Positions 32,239 to 43,249 of a stretch of DNA of 64,000 nt are shown in pieces. The stretch comes from Karstenula rhodostoma CBS 690.94 (lineage: Eukaryota; Ascomycota; Dothideomycetes; Pleosporales; Didymosphaeriaceae): assembly GCA_010093485.1 (NCBI GenBank), contig MU001510.1, forward strand, positions 203,709-267,708, in the 5' to 3' direction. Position numbers and translations under genes: made by a program. The notes under the pieces are model-generated. The model was not told the DNA's origin and searched no databases. It was given only the letters and a program-made list of their open reading frames with translations. Position 1 is the stretch's first letter. The number at the start of each line of letters is the position of its first letter.

Positions 32239-34741
32239 TTAATTGTCTAGTCGTTCCAATCTCCTTTCTGCCCGCTTCCCTTCGTCGCCACGATGCAGAT
32301 CTTTCAGATATTCTTTGAAATCTCGCGACATCTCGACCACCGACCTTAGATGGCTATCGGTCATGACGATCTTGCCTTCCGAGTCTTTCGTTGCGTCGTA
32401 CTCTGCCAAAGCCACGGCAGTTTGGAATGCTGGGTTGGTATCAGCAAAGAGTTGCAGACTGCTGTATGCATCTTACTCACCATTTCGAATCTCTCTCCCG
32501 TTCCACTTCACAGACTTCAACTCCTTACCATCAAGGTACTCTTTCGCGTCTATGTTCAATCGAAAGCAATCGCCTCTTTCGCGTTGAAGCTTGTCAATGA
32601 AGGTTTGCCACACCTTACGACGACTTTCATCAGTGAAGTCAGGGTAGCCCAGTTGGAAGTGTATTCTAGAGATGAAAGCATCGTCAAATGATCCGATACG
32701 GTTCGTCGTAAGGAACAGTATCCCATCATAGAACTCAAGTGCACGAAGAAAGCCTGTACAACTATAAGTACTCCCGTACACGTCAGGATCTCGCTTGCTT
32801 ACCCGCCACCAAACTGTTACGTGTCAAGTCAGCAGTCGTGCGCCTCTCCATGAAAACATCAGCTTCATCGATCAAGAGTACAGCGCCCCAACTTTTAGCT
32901 CGTTTAAAATGCTCGGTCAGGTTATTTTCGACTTCTGTTGGCTGAGTACCAATAGCACTGCTTGTCAGTACCATGAGTGGGCGTTTTGTGAAAGCCGCGA
33001 TACATTCTGCTACAATGTTAGCACATAATGTTTTTCGGGGATGCTTCGCTACTGACCGGCTGTGCAAGTCTTTCCGGTTCCGGGTGACCCATGCAAAAGG
33101 AAGATAAGCCCGTTTCCTTTCCCTTTCACGAAGTCTGCAGACCAAGGTTCTCTGTCCGATATCTCTCCAAACTTGTTCTCGCTTATGAAACTCTTTGCGA
33201 GAGCTTTGAGAGTGTTCACACGCTTCTCATCCATTACGAGGAGATCGATCATATCCTCTTGGAAGTCTGGTTCGGCCAGACCGTTGACGTGAAGAAGCTC
33301 TGAACACAATCAGTAAAGCAAGCTCAAAGGGCTCTGAGCGGTGCCCACCCCATGTTCTGGTTCGGAAAACGTATGCATACACGTGAGAGGGAAGTAGAAG
33401 GTATTGGTCGTCGTTTAGCTTATCTTTGACCTTGGGCGGAAGAGACACATATTTTGCGAAAGTTTTTTTTTTTTCTTTGTCGACAGGTCTCGGTTTTTCG
33501 CGCATACCGAGCATGTGCAGTCGGAGACCCATGTCCGACTGTCCAGGGTGTTTGGCATGGCCACAGGGCGCTTGTCCGGAGAAGCCTCGAAGTATGCATC
33601 CATGTCGACCATGACCAACCCGTTGACCTCATTATGCGGATAGTCCTTGGTTTTTCCTTTTTAGTACCTACATTGTTTCCTCAGATGGGTCCAGTACAGT
33701 TTTCCGTAACCGATAAGTCTTTCTACTTCCTTGTTGCCCGTCAAATTACTGAGATCCAGCGGTATGGTGCCCATGGTGTTTTCGCCGTCAAATTTGTCTA
33801 TTTGCATAGTTGTTAGGACACGTTCAGCGTACTTCCCGTCGTATTGTAGCGCCCAGTAACGTGTATACCAGTTCTCGGTGGGCTTCGTGAAGCTGCCTCC
33901 TCCCAAGGAATGAACGACTCCCACATAATATTCACCGTCCTCCAACCAGTGGCCCAAGTAGGCTGTTCCAGGCTTCTGCATGACCCAATACATGTCGAAG
34001 GTATATGCACCCCGTTTGTTGCGTGCGCGTTCTGCCTCCACTGCAGGCATGACCTGTTCGTCAAGAAAGTCTTTCAATATTCCAAGGTGTTCGTAGGCGT
34101 GCCTGTCCCTGTAGCATAGCTCTTCTGCGACGCCCGGTTTGACCCTTTCGCGATATTCCATGAGCTCATCATAATGATGTACCAGAATTGCGTATGGCGA
34201 ATCTATCTTCAATACATCGCTCGAGAGATCTTGCCCGGGATAGTACTGGACCACACTGCGCAGGGCGTGGACGATGGAGCCAGAAAGAATATGCATACTG
34301 ACATTAGCGGCGCTACCGCCATGAGGGACTATGAATAAAGCCTCATCGCCAACGTTCTTTTGACCTGTGCGTATCGTAGTGACGAACTCGAAGACGGCTT
34401 CAGTACCGTCCAATGCCGCCTCGTCGTCGAGATTCAGACCCTTCGTCTCTTGTCGATGTAGTACATTTCCGGTTGCGATCTCCACATATTCCCTATACTC
34501 GCGGGTACCAAGTCAGTCAAGACAAGACAGTGGGGCTAGATACAAAGTATGTATGTCTTAGACATAGCGACTTCGTACCTGGGAGTCGGGGAGTATCGTA
34601 CACCCGGTATCTTATGCGTTTCTTCGTGGTCGCAGAAGACTTGGGAGGCACTGGCGTGTAGCTCTCAATTACTCTCTCTGCTACCCCTCCGCTTGGGGTA
34701 GGGACGACGATCGTCTCACTGCCAACGGCTTCAGCCGACAT
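32239..34741 (-). pseudogene. Fungal AAA ATPase with DUF7025-like N-terminal region; one stop and one frameshift
   Basis: Read on the minus strand from the ATG at 34741 to the TAA at 32239. Probable introns: 34601-34493, 33348-33300, 33056-33007, 32802-32754, 32480-32430. The N-terminal ~270 residues (WLEDGEYYVGVVHSL, WALQYDGKYAERVLTTMQI) look like the DUF7025 region found in fungus-specific AAA proteins. The AAA core has Walker A (GSPGTGKT, about 33090-33067), Walker B (AVLLIDEADVF, about 32885-32852), a sensor-1 type LTTNR (near 32700) and an arginine-finger segment (FISRIHFQLGYPDF). The C-terminal lid is helical and charged. Two lesions interrupt it: an in-frame TAA at 33663-33661 and a one-base length change in a 12-nt A run (plus-strand T, 33463-33474) where the frame switches. 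All other exons are intact, so decay is recent or partly sequencing error. It is head-to-head with the DUF7708-like gene. Confidence 0.7.
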
Positions 34742-35246
34742 GTCGAATATTCGATATGGTACCACCGTGGCTACCACGCAGAATGTGAAAGCGGAGCAAA
34801 AGAGGTGTCTAGAGTGATTAGGCTGGGTCGCTCAGGTCGAAGTTCTGGCCCCGTGTCGCCACGGCTGCAAACCCCAGCGCACGGCTAACTGCTTTGGACC
34901 AGGGACGCTGTTCAACAGTAGTTGTGGAAAGGTTTGTCTTGCAGGCGAACCAATAAGCCACCACACCTACATGGCCCCAGAACGTTCTAGTTCGCCCCCA
35001 AACGTCAGCCTGGAGCATTAACACGCGTTACCTCCACTCCTCAGGCTGGTGGTTTCGATCTCTGGTATTCCGCGTTCACACATTAACACATTCAGTACGT
35101 TCCGTGCCCATTGGAACTCGATGACTTCACCTTGAACATGACTTCCGGTAAATCAGGAGAAGCCTACTATCGGTCTCATTCTTGTATCGTACACTTTCGG
35201 AAGTACCTGTGATTGCGTAGCATTCAGCACCCCCAAGGTACTTAAC
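34742..35246. promoter_or_regulatory. Divergent intergenic region between AAA and DUF7708-like genes
   Basis: 505 nt separate the two divergent start codons. No other gene is supportable inside it, so it should carry both promoters. No specific element was recognised. Confidence 0.35.
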
Positions 35247-37475
35247 ATGGAAGAAGATGCAGATGATGCGAGGAAGATCGTTAGGGTCTATAGCTTCCAG
35301 GCTCAGGACCGCTTCGCTCCCGAAAGCGATGCGCACAGGCTCGGCCGAGTCTTGACCGACCAGGAACCATCTCTCGAGGATATACTCCAGCCATGGCGTC
35401 GATTCTATGAGCCTTGGGAACCAGCAAACGATGAGAGGTATCTTGATGAACCAGGGCCCTCTCGGCTCCACCGCTAATGCACTCAAGTAATCCGATGACT
35501 AAAACACTTGCTATAGAAGCAGAGAAGCTCAGGCAGCAATGGCTAGACTTCAGGAAACAAAACTCAAAAGAGGACCAACTAGAAGTCAAGAAATATGAGC
35601 CCACTATCGCGGGAGTGATCGGCATGGTAACGGAAGTTGAGAAGACCTGGCAGAGTAAGAGGAAAGAAGGGAAGAGAGGAAGAGCAATGACGTACTTTCA
35701 TAGGCTCTGCCGGACGCTGGACGCACACAGTAACATCCTTGAGGTGGTACCGAAAGGGAATGAGTATGTGTCGATTTTTGCGGGTACAATTACCACCATC
35801 ATCAAGGTACGTTGATTGCAATCATATTGCCGAAGGGAGATCCACGTGCGCACGAGCTCCTCATAGGCAGCCTGCACTGTCAACTCACTCCGTCACTCTT
35901 CAATTGAAGTGTTTACGCTAGGATGTCGATCCTATGCGTGGAATCAGTGATGGAACGCAGTGCTCCGTCATTCTTGTCGTCGAACTTCTCACTTACAGCC
36001 CCTTCGCTCATTACTCCTAACCATAATAATATATCACCGGAGTTACTGACTAGTCTAGGCGAGCGCGAACCACGAAGCCATCGCCGTGGAACTGTCTCAA
36101 GCTCTCTCAACAATCAGCGAGCACGTCGCCGACTGCGAGACTGAAATGGAGCTCTTCCGAACAGAAGAGATGCAGCGCGCCATCGCAGACCTATACGCCC
36201 ACATCTTCCTGTTCCTGAACGACACCTTGGCGTGGTTCACGAAGAAGCATCGCAGACGTCTCTTGGATTCCATGAACGAAAAGTTCCTTCAGGAGTTCGA
36301 CGCCGAGATCGAAAACATCATCCGGAAGTCTGAGCGAATTAAGCGCAAGGCGGCTCAGATGTCTATGGCAGAACAACGCGTCACTAGATTGACGCTTGAA
36401 GAGAGCAGTAAGGATTTAAGGCTTGGTTTGGAAGGGATACTGAGAGATAATGCGGAGACGCAGTACTATGCGCAACAGTTCGCAGATCGATTCGATATGC
36501 AGAGAAGAGAGCAAAGAGAGGAGCGGGCAAATAATGCTTTGTTGTATCAGAGCTTGATCAAGTTGCTCACGGATGCCGCTCAGTCTAACATCGAGAATGG
36601 TATGTACATTTCGTTACTTCGTAATCCCAGACTAACTAGCGTCAGTTTCTGTCTTGTCAATTAAGGGCGGTTCTCCCAGCAGCAAGCGTCGATCGATGAT
36701 TCGAAGTGTATCTGGAGAGGACGTAACCGTAAATCGAGGCCAACTTCTCCTCGACTCAGCCTCCTTGGAAGACTTCTTCCACCGCGACCGCGTGCGGCTG
36801 GATCCCTATCTCTTTGGAGATACGCCAAGTCCTTCTGACGCGGTTTCAGCACTTGCCGAATGGACAAAGGACCTGACGCCTAACCGCTTGCTATACATTG
36901 CATCGAACGACTTCTCAGGCGATGAGTACAGCAGTCCGGAGTCTATGCTCGCGTCGAAATTTACGGAATTTGCGTCGGCTTCCAACATCGCAGTAATCTC
37001 CTACTTCTGCGAGCTACGTCGCGGAGAAAAGTTGAGTGGAGAGAATACCCCCGAAGCTCAAGGAGTTCTTTCTTTAGCATACAGCCTGCTGCGTCAGATG
37101 GTCGAGCTTCTCCCACTGGAGTTCGAGACCAGCAGTGACCTGTCTAGGGAACGTTTCGAGGAACTCGATGGAACTCTCCTAACGTGGACCGCTCTCAGGT
37201 CTCTGTTTCGAGATGTACAGAGTCTCTTAGTGGGAAAAGTGTACTGCGTTATCGACGGTATGCAGTGGCTTGGCGACTCTAGCACATCGGCCTGTATGGC
37301 TGAACTTGTGGCCATGTTACGTCAGAATAATCTCAAAGTTCTCTTCACCACTTCAGGGGTATCACGATATTTGCTGGGAAGTCTGGAAAGAAACGAGCTA
37401 GTCCTGTTGGAAGGTCGGTCGACAGATAGCAGCTCGCTGTGGCAACTGGAAGAAGGGATGCGGGAACTGGGGTGA
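35247..37475 (+). CDS. DUF7708-type protein with NACHT-like C-terminal half lacking a P-loop
   Basis: Four-exon model: 35247-35437, 35488-35806, 36059-36599, 36646-37475 (introns 50, 252, 46 nt), 1881 nt, 626 residues. The second and third exons encode a helical region (VEKTWQSKRKEGKRGRA, FHRLCRTLDAHSNILEVVP, FAGTITTIIK, AIADLYAHIFLFLNDTLAWF) that resembles the DUF7708 region placed before NACHT domains in fungal STAND proteins. The last exon continues like a NACHT core: a hydrophobic strand (NRLLYIAS), SNIAVISYFCEL, a Walker-B-like VYCVIDGMQWL (about residue 550) and a sensor-like LKVLFTTSGVSRY. However, the glycine-rich GxxxxGKS/T P-loop is absent where it should be (around residue 430, FSGDEYSSPES). 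No ankyrin, WD or TPR repeats follow. It could be a degenerate, regulatory STAND-like protein. Domain names are from memory. Confidence 0.65.
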
Positions 37476-37554
37476 GGGTCAGGGTACGGGTACGGGATCT
37501 ATTCGTCCATAAGCAAGGGTATCAAAATCGTGTTCTCAATCATCGTCACCTCAC

Positions 37555-38284
37555 TCAACCAAATGACACACCCGCTCTCCTCATCACGCTCTCGAACTCC
37601 TCGACGCCCACTCCACCAGTATCCCTTCCTTTGCCTTTCGCTCCACCATTCGCCTCGCGAATCATGTCCTTCAGCACATCGTCCGGCACATCTTCTTTCA
37701 ATTCTTTCGCCACGCGTCGCAGGTGCGCCAGAGTTATGGGTCCCGGGCCACCGTGTGTGAAAAGCTTGAATGCGGCATTGACTTGGACTTGGTCATTCTC
37801 CTCGTGATAGTCATCTTCGTCGTCCTCATCGTCATCGTCTTCCCCTTCAGAGTCGTCTTTGGAGTGGGTGGCGATAGCAGCGTAGGCAAAGAACGGCATG
37901 AAAGGCACAAAGCCAGTTTCTAGAGGATCGATTGTAGAGAGGATCTCGGGGAGCTCGGACTTCTCCGGTGTCAAGTTCAGGGAGCTGTGATTGCATTAGT
38001 TGGGTGTCGCAAGCGTGATGGACATGTGTGTACATTAAGCACCGGCGCACGTCGTCTTTTCTGAGTACACCCTCTTTGGAATCGTCATGATCTGGGTGCT
38101 GCACCGCGAATAAGCCAAATGCTTCTCGTATCTCGGCTTCTTGGTCTGCGGTTAAGCCGTGCTCTTTCGCGAGCTTGGAGGGGCGCTTGGGTGCGGCTTG
38201 CCGTGATGAGGGTGCGCGTCGTTTCGGAGGCTACTGTGGTAAGGACCTGCATCTGTTCTAGAGAATAGAGGGGATGCGTACCAT
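37555..38284 (-). CDS. Centrin/calmodulin-like EF-hand-fold protein with an acidic insert
   Basis: Three-exon model: 38284-38282 (the ATG alone), 38230-38034, 37984-37555 (introns 51 and 49 nt), 630 nt, 209 residues. After a basic N-terminus (PPKRRAPSSRQAAPKRPSKL) comes a centrin-like first hand (LTADQEAEIREAFGLF ... DHDDSKEGVLRKDDVRRCL), then LTPEKSELPEIL, a second degenerate hand, an extremely acidic low-complexity insert (DDSEGEDDDDEDDEDDYHEE), and a second lobe (FKLFTHGGPGPITLAHLRRV ... MIREANGG ... GVEEFESVMRRAGV). The centrin/Cdc31-like order of helices is clear, but several Ca-binding loops lack canonical Asp/Gly residues, so calcium binding is doubtful except perhaps loop 1. The start-codon-only first exon is supported by exact phase and a normal intron length. 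A stop-to-stop spacing of 79 nt separates it from the convergent DUF7708-like gene. Confidence 0.8.
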
Positions 38285-40060
38285 GACGATTTGTTTGCAG
38301 ACCGCAGCTGCTCTCAACGCAGCCTGCTCTGTGGTGAATGTCGATGACGCGCCTCGGCTCACTTTGCCAAGCTTTTAGCGACACGCGCCTTTAAAAAAAC
38401 GCGGCTCTGCCCAACCTCCCTCGCACCTCGTCGACATTTAAAGCCCTCGCACGCGCTCCTGCATGCCATTCCTTTCCCTCGTGCCTCTCGTTGCATGGGT
38501 GTTTTCTTCCCCGTCCATTAGCCTCTTCTTCACCTTCCCTTGACCCGTTCTCCAGGATGCGCTATGTCGCCCTGGTTGAGGAAATAGCGTTTCCAGCGGT
38601 CTGGCCCCGGTTGCGAAGTCTGCGGAACCACAGATGCGCCTAATGGACGTGTCGTCAACGCACGCACTCTAAAAGATGCTATACAACCGTACAAACCCGG
38701 TGGACGTGCAGACACTCCTGAATGAGGGTACAACCCTCGAAGACTGAAACCTTCGATCCCGACTACAAACAGGGTTGTCGGGCTTTGCGATCCGACCACA
38801 AATAGGACACAGTAACAACTCCAAAGCAAAAGGTGCGAACCACTGTCCAGAGCGCATGGAAGCATGTCCGCGGAGTACGCCCGAGATACTGTCACCCAGA
38901 GCCAGTGGTGTTGCCGAAAGACTCCGTACACACAGAGCCGGTGACCGACTCCCACGTCAAAAAGCCAGAGGTGTTACTCGGAGCCAGGCACGCGACAAGC
39001 ACTGCAGCCAGAGAAGATGGTCCATCCAAAGTTGAGGCTTCGTCACTTTGCAACGGGTCCATGCGACCGGGATCGAACCCAGCATGGAACCCGACGCACT
39101 TGATCATGTACTCGACTGAGATATGAGCAGGTTCGACAGTTTCGAAGTTCCTACGTGCAAGGATCTTGAGCACTGATATCTTCACGGATATGTGGTGCGG
39201 TCTTTCCCTTTGGTGATCGACAGTAGTGGCTACTGGGCGCTCATTTCTGTGGTATCTGGGGGTTATCATCTTCATATCCCGTTCATGTTTTTGGCATTGA
39301 CGTGGGTTTGAAGCTCACAGCCGGTTTCGGACCAGTGAGACAACCACAACCAAAGGTTGCGATTGATCTGTTGCGTTGCGGTATCTGCTTCTACATTGCT
39401 AGAGCTCGTCGGTACGTTATACCCTACGGTAGAACGAGTGTGGACATAGAAGCTAGAGTGAAAAGTCATCGCCCACCTTCTTCTTAGGGTGGTGACGCCT
39501 TTGAGACTCGTTCGCTGCGCCGATAATTGGCACAGGGGAGAGGATTGAAGGGAACATTTCTATTTAGCGGTGACTTTCGATGTGGGTAGTCTGCGTCTTG
39601 CAGGTTCTGTTGCTGTAGTTATGTTTCCCCAAGGTGACGTTCCGCGCAGAAGTCTTGAGGCGCCCCCTGTGATGATAGATCCACAGGGGTCCTTTGGCCT
39701 TCACCGTTTTACATTCGCTAGATCAGTGATCCATCGTCATGGCGGCGGTTTTTGAAAGACGCGCCCCACCGAGAGATCAACATCAGCGGCTGAAACCACG
39801 ACAACAAATCGAGGTGGCTACACTTGAGTAGGTCATCGTCAACTCTAGGTTTGCCCTGCATGTTTCTTCTTTCAACAATAATATAACGCGATGATTATGC
39901 ACGGAGCGATTGACACTTGGAGAAACGGGCGAAGCAAGGCTACCGAGTTCCCCAGGGCTTTCCCGATGTGAATGCCGATGACGATAATCAGGGTTGGTGT
40001 GATTTGATTCAGGGTGTTGGTAACATGTGGGGATCCCAGAGTCGTGGAAGACAATAGGGA
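38285..40060. other. Gene-free transition region before the AT-rich isochore
   Basis: 38380-38560 is pyrimidine- and GC-rich and is probably the EF-hand promoter. The remainder has only short conflicting frames. A T-arm-like sequence near 39070-39085 does not fold into a tRNA. Composition is still normal (mixed GC) until about 40.06 kb, where it changes abruptly. Confidence 0.45.
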
Positions 40061-40090
40061 GGCGCCTGTAGGTGCCTATAGGCGCCCGTA
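40061..40090 (+). repeat. Three 10-bp tandem units at the isochore boundary
   Basis: GGCGCCTGTA, GGTGCCTATA and GGCGCCCGTA follow each other without gaps. They are the last GC-rich bases before a 24-kb AT-rich block. They may be an element terminus or target-site region that escaped mutation. Confidence 0.5.
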
Positions 40091-40502
40091 AGGAGGAGGG
40101 AGTATTAAAGTAATTAGTAGAGTAAATTATATATAACTATAGCTCTAAAATTATTATTATCTTAACTATTCTAATACTTAACTACTATAAAATAGAATAA
40201 ATTTAAAAGCTAATAGAGAGAGATAAGTTATAGATATAGTATATTATAAAAAGTTTTTACCTTACTAGTATATATAGGTAGCTAGTATAGTTCTATATAT
40301 ATTTATATATAATTATATATACTAGGTACCCTAGATATACTAGCTAGCCCTATATTTTTATATATATATATATATAAAATTATATATAAGTTTATACTAT
40401 TTATACTATTTATAAATTTAATATAATAGGTATAATAGATATAGAGTATATAGTAAGCTATAATAATTATATATTATAATTTACTATAAAATTATACTTA
40501 TT

Positions 40503-40626
40503 CTATATATTATAGAGATTTACTATAAAATAGAGTAACTTAATAAAATAGAAGGAATAAAAAAGTATATTATATTTTACTAATATATAAATAAAAAGAG
40601 ACTAAAAAAGTAACTAAAATATATAT
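40503..40626 (+). repeat. Truncated copy (D) of the 'TATTATAGAGATT' repeat family
   Basis: Begins ...CTATATATTATAGAGATT and continues collinearly with the first ~120 bp of the copies at 59.2 and 61.9 kb, then diverges after a TAACTAAAATATA segment. It has lost essentially all CpA/TpG/CpG, so it is heavily mutated. Confidence 0.6.
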
Positions 40627-42900
40627 TTATTCTATATTATAAATTTTTATATAAAAAATAGTATAGAATATAATATATTACTATAGTTTCTAGAACTATT
40701 TATTTTTAAATAGTATATTATAATTTATTATAAAACTATAAATATTTCTATTATAGATCTATATATAATTAATAATATAGAATATATTATATTATTCTAG
40801 CTCTTAGAACTATATACTCTTTAGTATTATTTTTATAATTAGGTTTTTTTTATACTATACCTAGATAACTATCTTATTAAAAATCCTATTATCTATAACT
40901 AAATATTTTTAAAAGCTATAGTAAACTATATATAGTATTAAATCTACTTTAAACCTCTTTCCTATATATTTTATTATATTAAGAGTTTTATTTTTTAATA
41001 TTTTTAGTAGCTTTTTACTTTTTTTATATTTTTATATAAACTCCCTTTTCCTATTACTAGTATTAAGGGAAATTATAAACTTAATAAAGTTCTTTTATAT
41101 TATTAAAATAATAATATCTAAAAGTCTATACTTTATAAACTATTTTATATATATATTAAATATTATTATATATACTAATCTTTATAAGAACTTTCTTATT
41201 AAATATATTTAATACTAATTTATTTATATTACTTATAATTATATTTATACTATTTAGTATATTATTTTATATACTATTACTATTAACTATATACTAATTC
41301 TATTAATACCTAAATTATTATTATTTATAATAAATTTACTATAGAGTTAGGTATAATAGTTTTAATATATATAGTTCCTATAATAGTAATACCTACTTTA
41401 CTAAAAATATTATAATTATTATAATTAGATAGTATACTACCTATTAGCCCTATCTTTCTATACTTTACTAGTAATATAAGGATATAAATATTAGTTAGAT
41501 TATTATAATTATTATTATCTAGAAGTAGTAACTCTATTATAACCTAGTAGTCTTACTTAATAATATAGTATTATAAAATATATTACTAATCTATATAAAC
41601 TAAATTAGTATATTTATAATAAACCCTTATTACCTATAAAAATAAAAGAGGAAGTATATAGTAACTATATAAGAATTATAGTATAGAAAAAAAAAAAATT
41701 TAAGAGAGTATAGTTAGTAGGGCTAAATAGGCTAGAACTATTTAACTATATTAAAGAGGTATTTTACCTAATATTATACTACTATTAAGGTAGTACTAAA
41801 TTACCTACTAAACCCTAGAGAGTAGTATTTTCCTTAAAAATCTAATTAATAAAAATCTATTACTATTATAAACTTTATTCTTTATATATAAGTACCCTAA
41901 AGTATAATTAGTAAATAAAGGTATTAGTTCTAATATCTAGCCTAATACTTATATATAAGTCTAGTACTAGGTAAACTAAAATAGTATATTCTAATAAGAA
42001 CTAATTACCCTAGTAAGTTAGTAAATATACTAAATATTATACTTTATAATAGTAATATACTTAGTATAGATATAGGCTAGTAATATACTTAAATTTAGTT
42101 AATAAATATAATAGAGCCTAATACTAGAATTAGTACTTATACTTAAAGAAATAAACTAGAAAGGCCTTAGAGGTTTTCTAAAAAGCTATAATAGTACTAA
42201 ACTAAAAGTAAAGGCTATAAATTAGGTTTTTATTAATAGTTTTAAGGAGAGTATAGTAGGTAGAGTAAAAAATACTATAATTAATAGCTACCTTTTTTAC
42301 TAGGCGCTAAAATAGTAGCTTAGGGATAAGTAGGTTAGTACTCTTTTAGAACTAGTAAATTTTATAAAGAGTTATAGCTAAAGAATATTAGCTTAATACT
42401 AGCCTAATACTAGTACTATACTTACTACTAGATTTATAATAGTAAAGTTTCTTAATACTATTAGTAGTTAAAGTAGATTACTAAGCCTTAGTAGGTAAAC
42501 TAAAAATAGTAGTTTTATAAGGGGTCTTAATAGTTATTAAATAACTAGATAGACTAGCTATAATATATAAGTATAAGGCTAATACTTAAAATTAATATCT
42601 AACTTACCTTAAGCCTTAGCCTTACCTTTACCCTTATTACTAATAGGGTATAAAGGCTTAATCTTTCTATATAATACTATACTAGTAAACTTATAGAAAT
42701 TATTTATAGATAGGATTAATTAAAGAGGGTTAATAGTTTATAGTATTAAGGTAAAAAAAAGAGAGGGTAAAAAAGTAAAAACTATAGTACTTATATAGAT
42801 TATATAATAGGCTTACTTAGTATATATATATAATATAAGTAAAAGTAAACTAGAAAAAAGTAAAAATAAAAGGTAATAAATTAGAAAAAGAGCTCTATAT

Positions 42901-43249
42901 TTATAAAAACTTAACCTATTTAAGCTATTATAAGTATATATAAGGTATTAGATAGTATTAGTCTATATAGTAAAAAAAGTAATAAAATATTTCTACTTTT
43001 AGGTAAGGTATATTTATTTTTATTTTAGTAAGTAAGTTATAAAGGCGCCTTAGTATTTATAGTAAGAATAAAAAGTAAATATATTCTAACTTTATAAAAA
43101 CTTAATATATTTAAGCTATCTTAAATATATATAGGGTATTAGATAGTATTAGTCTATATAGTAAAAAAAATAATAGAATATTCCTACTTTTAGGTAAGGT
43201 ATATTTACTTTTACTTAAGTAAGTAAAGGTACCTTAGTATTTATAGTAT
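42901..43249 (+). repeat. Tandem duplication, two ~160-bp units, period ~191 bp
   Basis: Unit 1 (42901-43064) and unit 2 (43092-43249) share long stretches, such as GTATTAGATAGTATTAGTCT, then a TTCTACTTTTAGGTAAGG-like segment, and end in TTAGTATTTATAGTA. They differ mainly by transitions, as expected for independent RIP of both copies. Confidence 0.7.

Noticed and set aside
33600..33700. An intron that would remove the TAA in the AAA gene (GTAGGT...CCAAG)
   Set aside because: The near donors give only about 22-26 nt or the wrong phase; the only phase-0 donor would delete a conserved helix.
39040..39125. tRNA-like T-arm (GGTTCGATCCC on the minus strand)
   Set aside because: The T-loop looks right, but no matching 5' acceptor strand, D-arm or anticodon stem forms at the correct distances, so no tRNA is called.
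38892..39275. 127-codon minus-strand frame near the isochore
   Set aside because: No motif, no homology I can recognise, and a competing plus-strand frame of similar size; likely chance.
40361..40380. TATATATA tracts as a centromere or replication-origin signal
   Set aside because: Such tracts are an expected outcome of RIP and low complexity throughout this block; nothing specific supports an origin or centromere.
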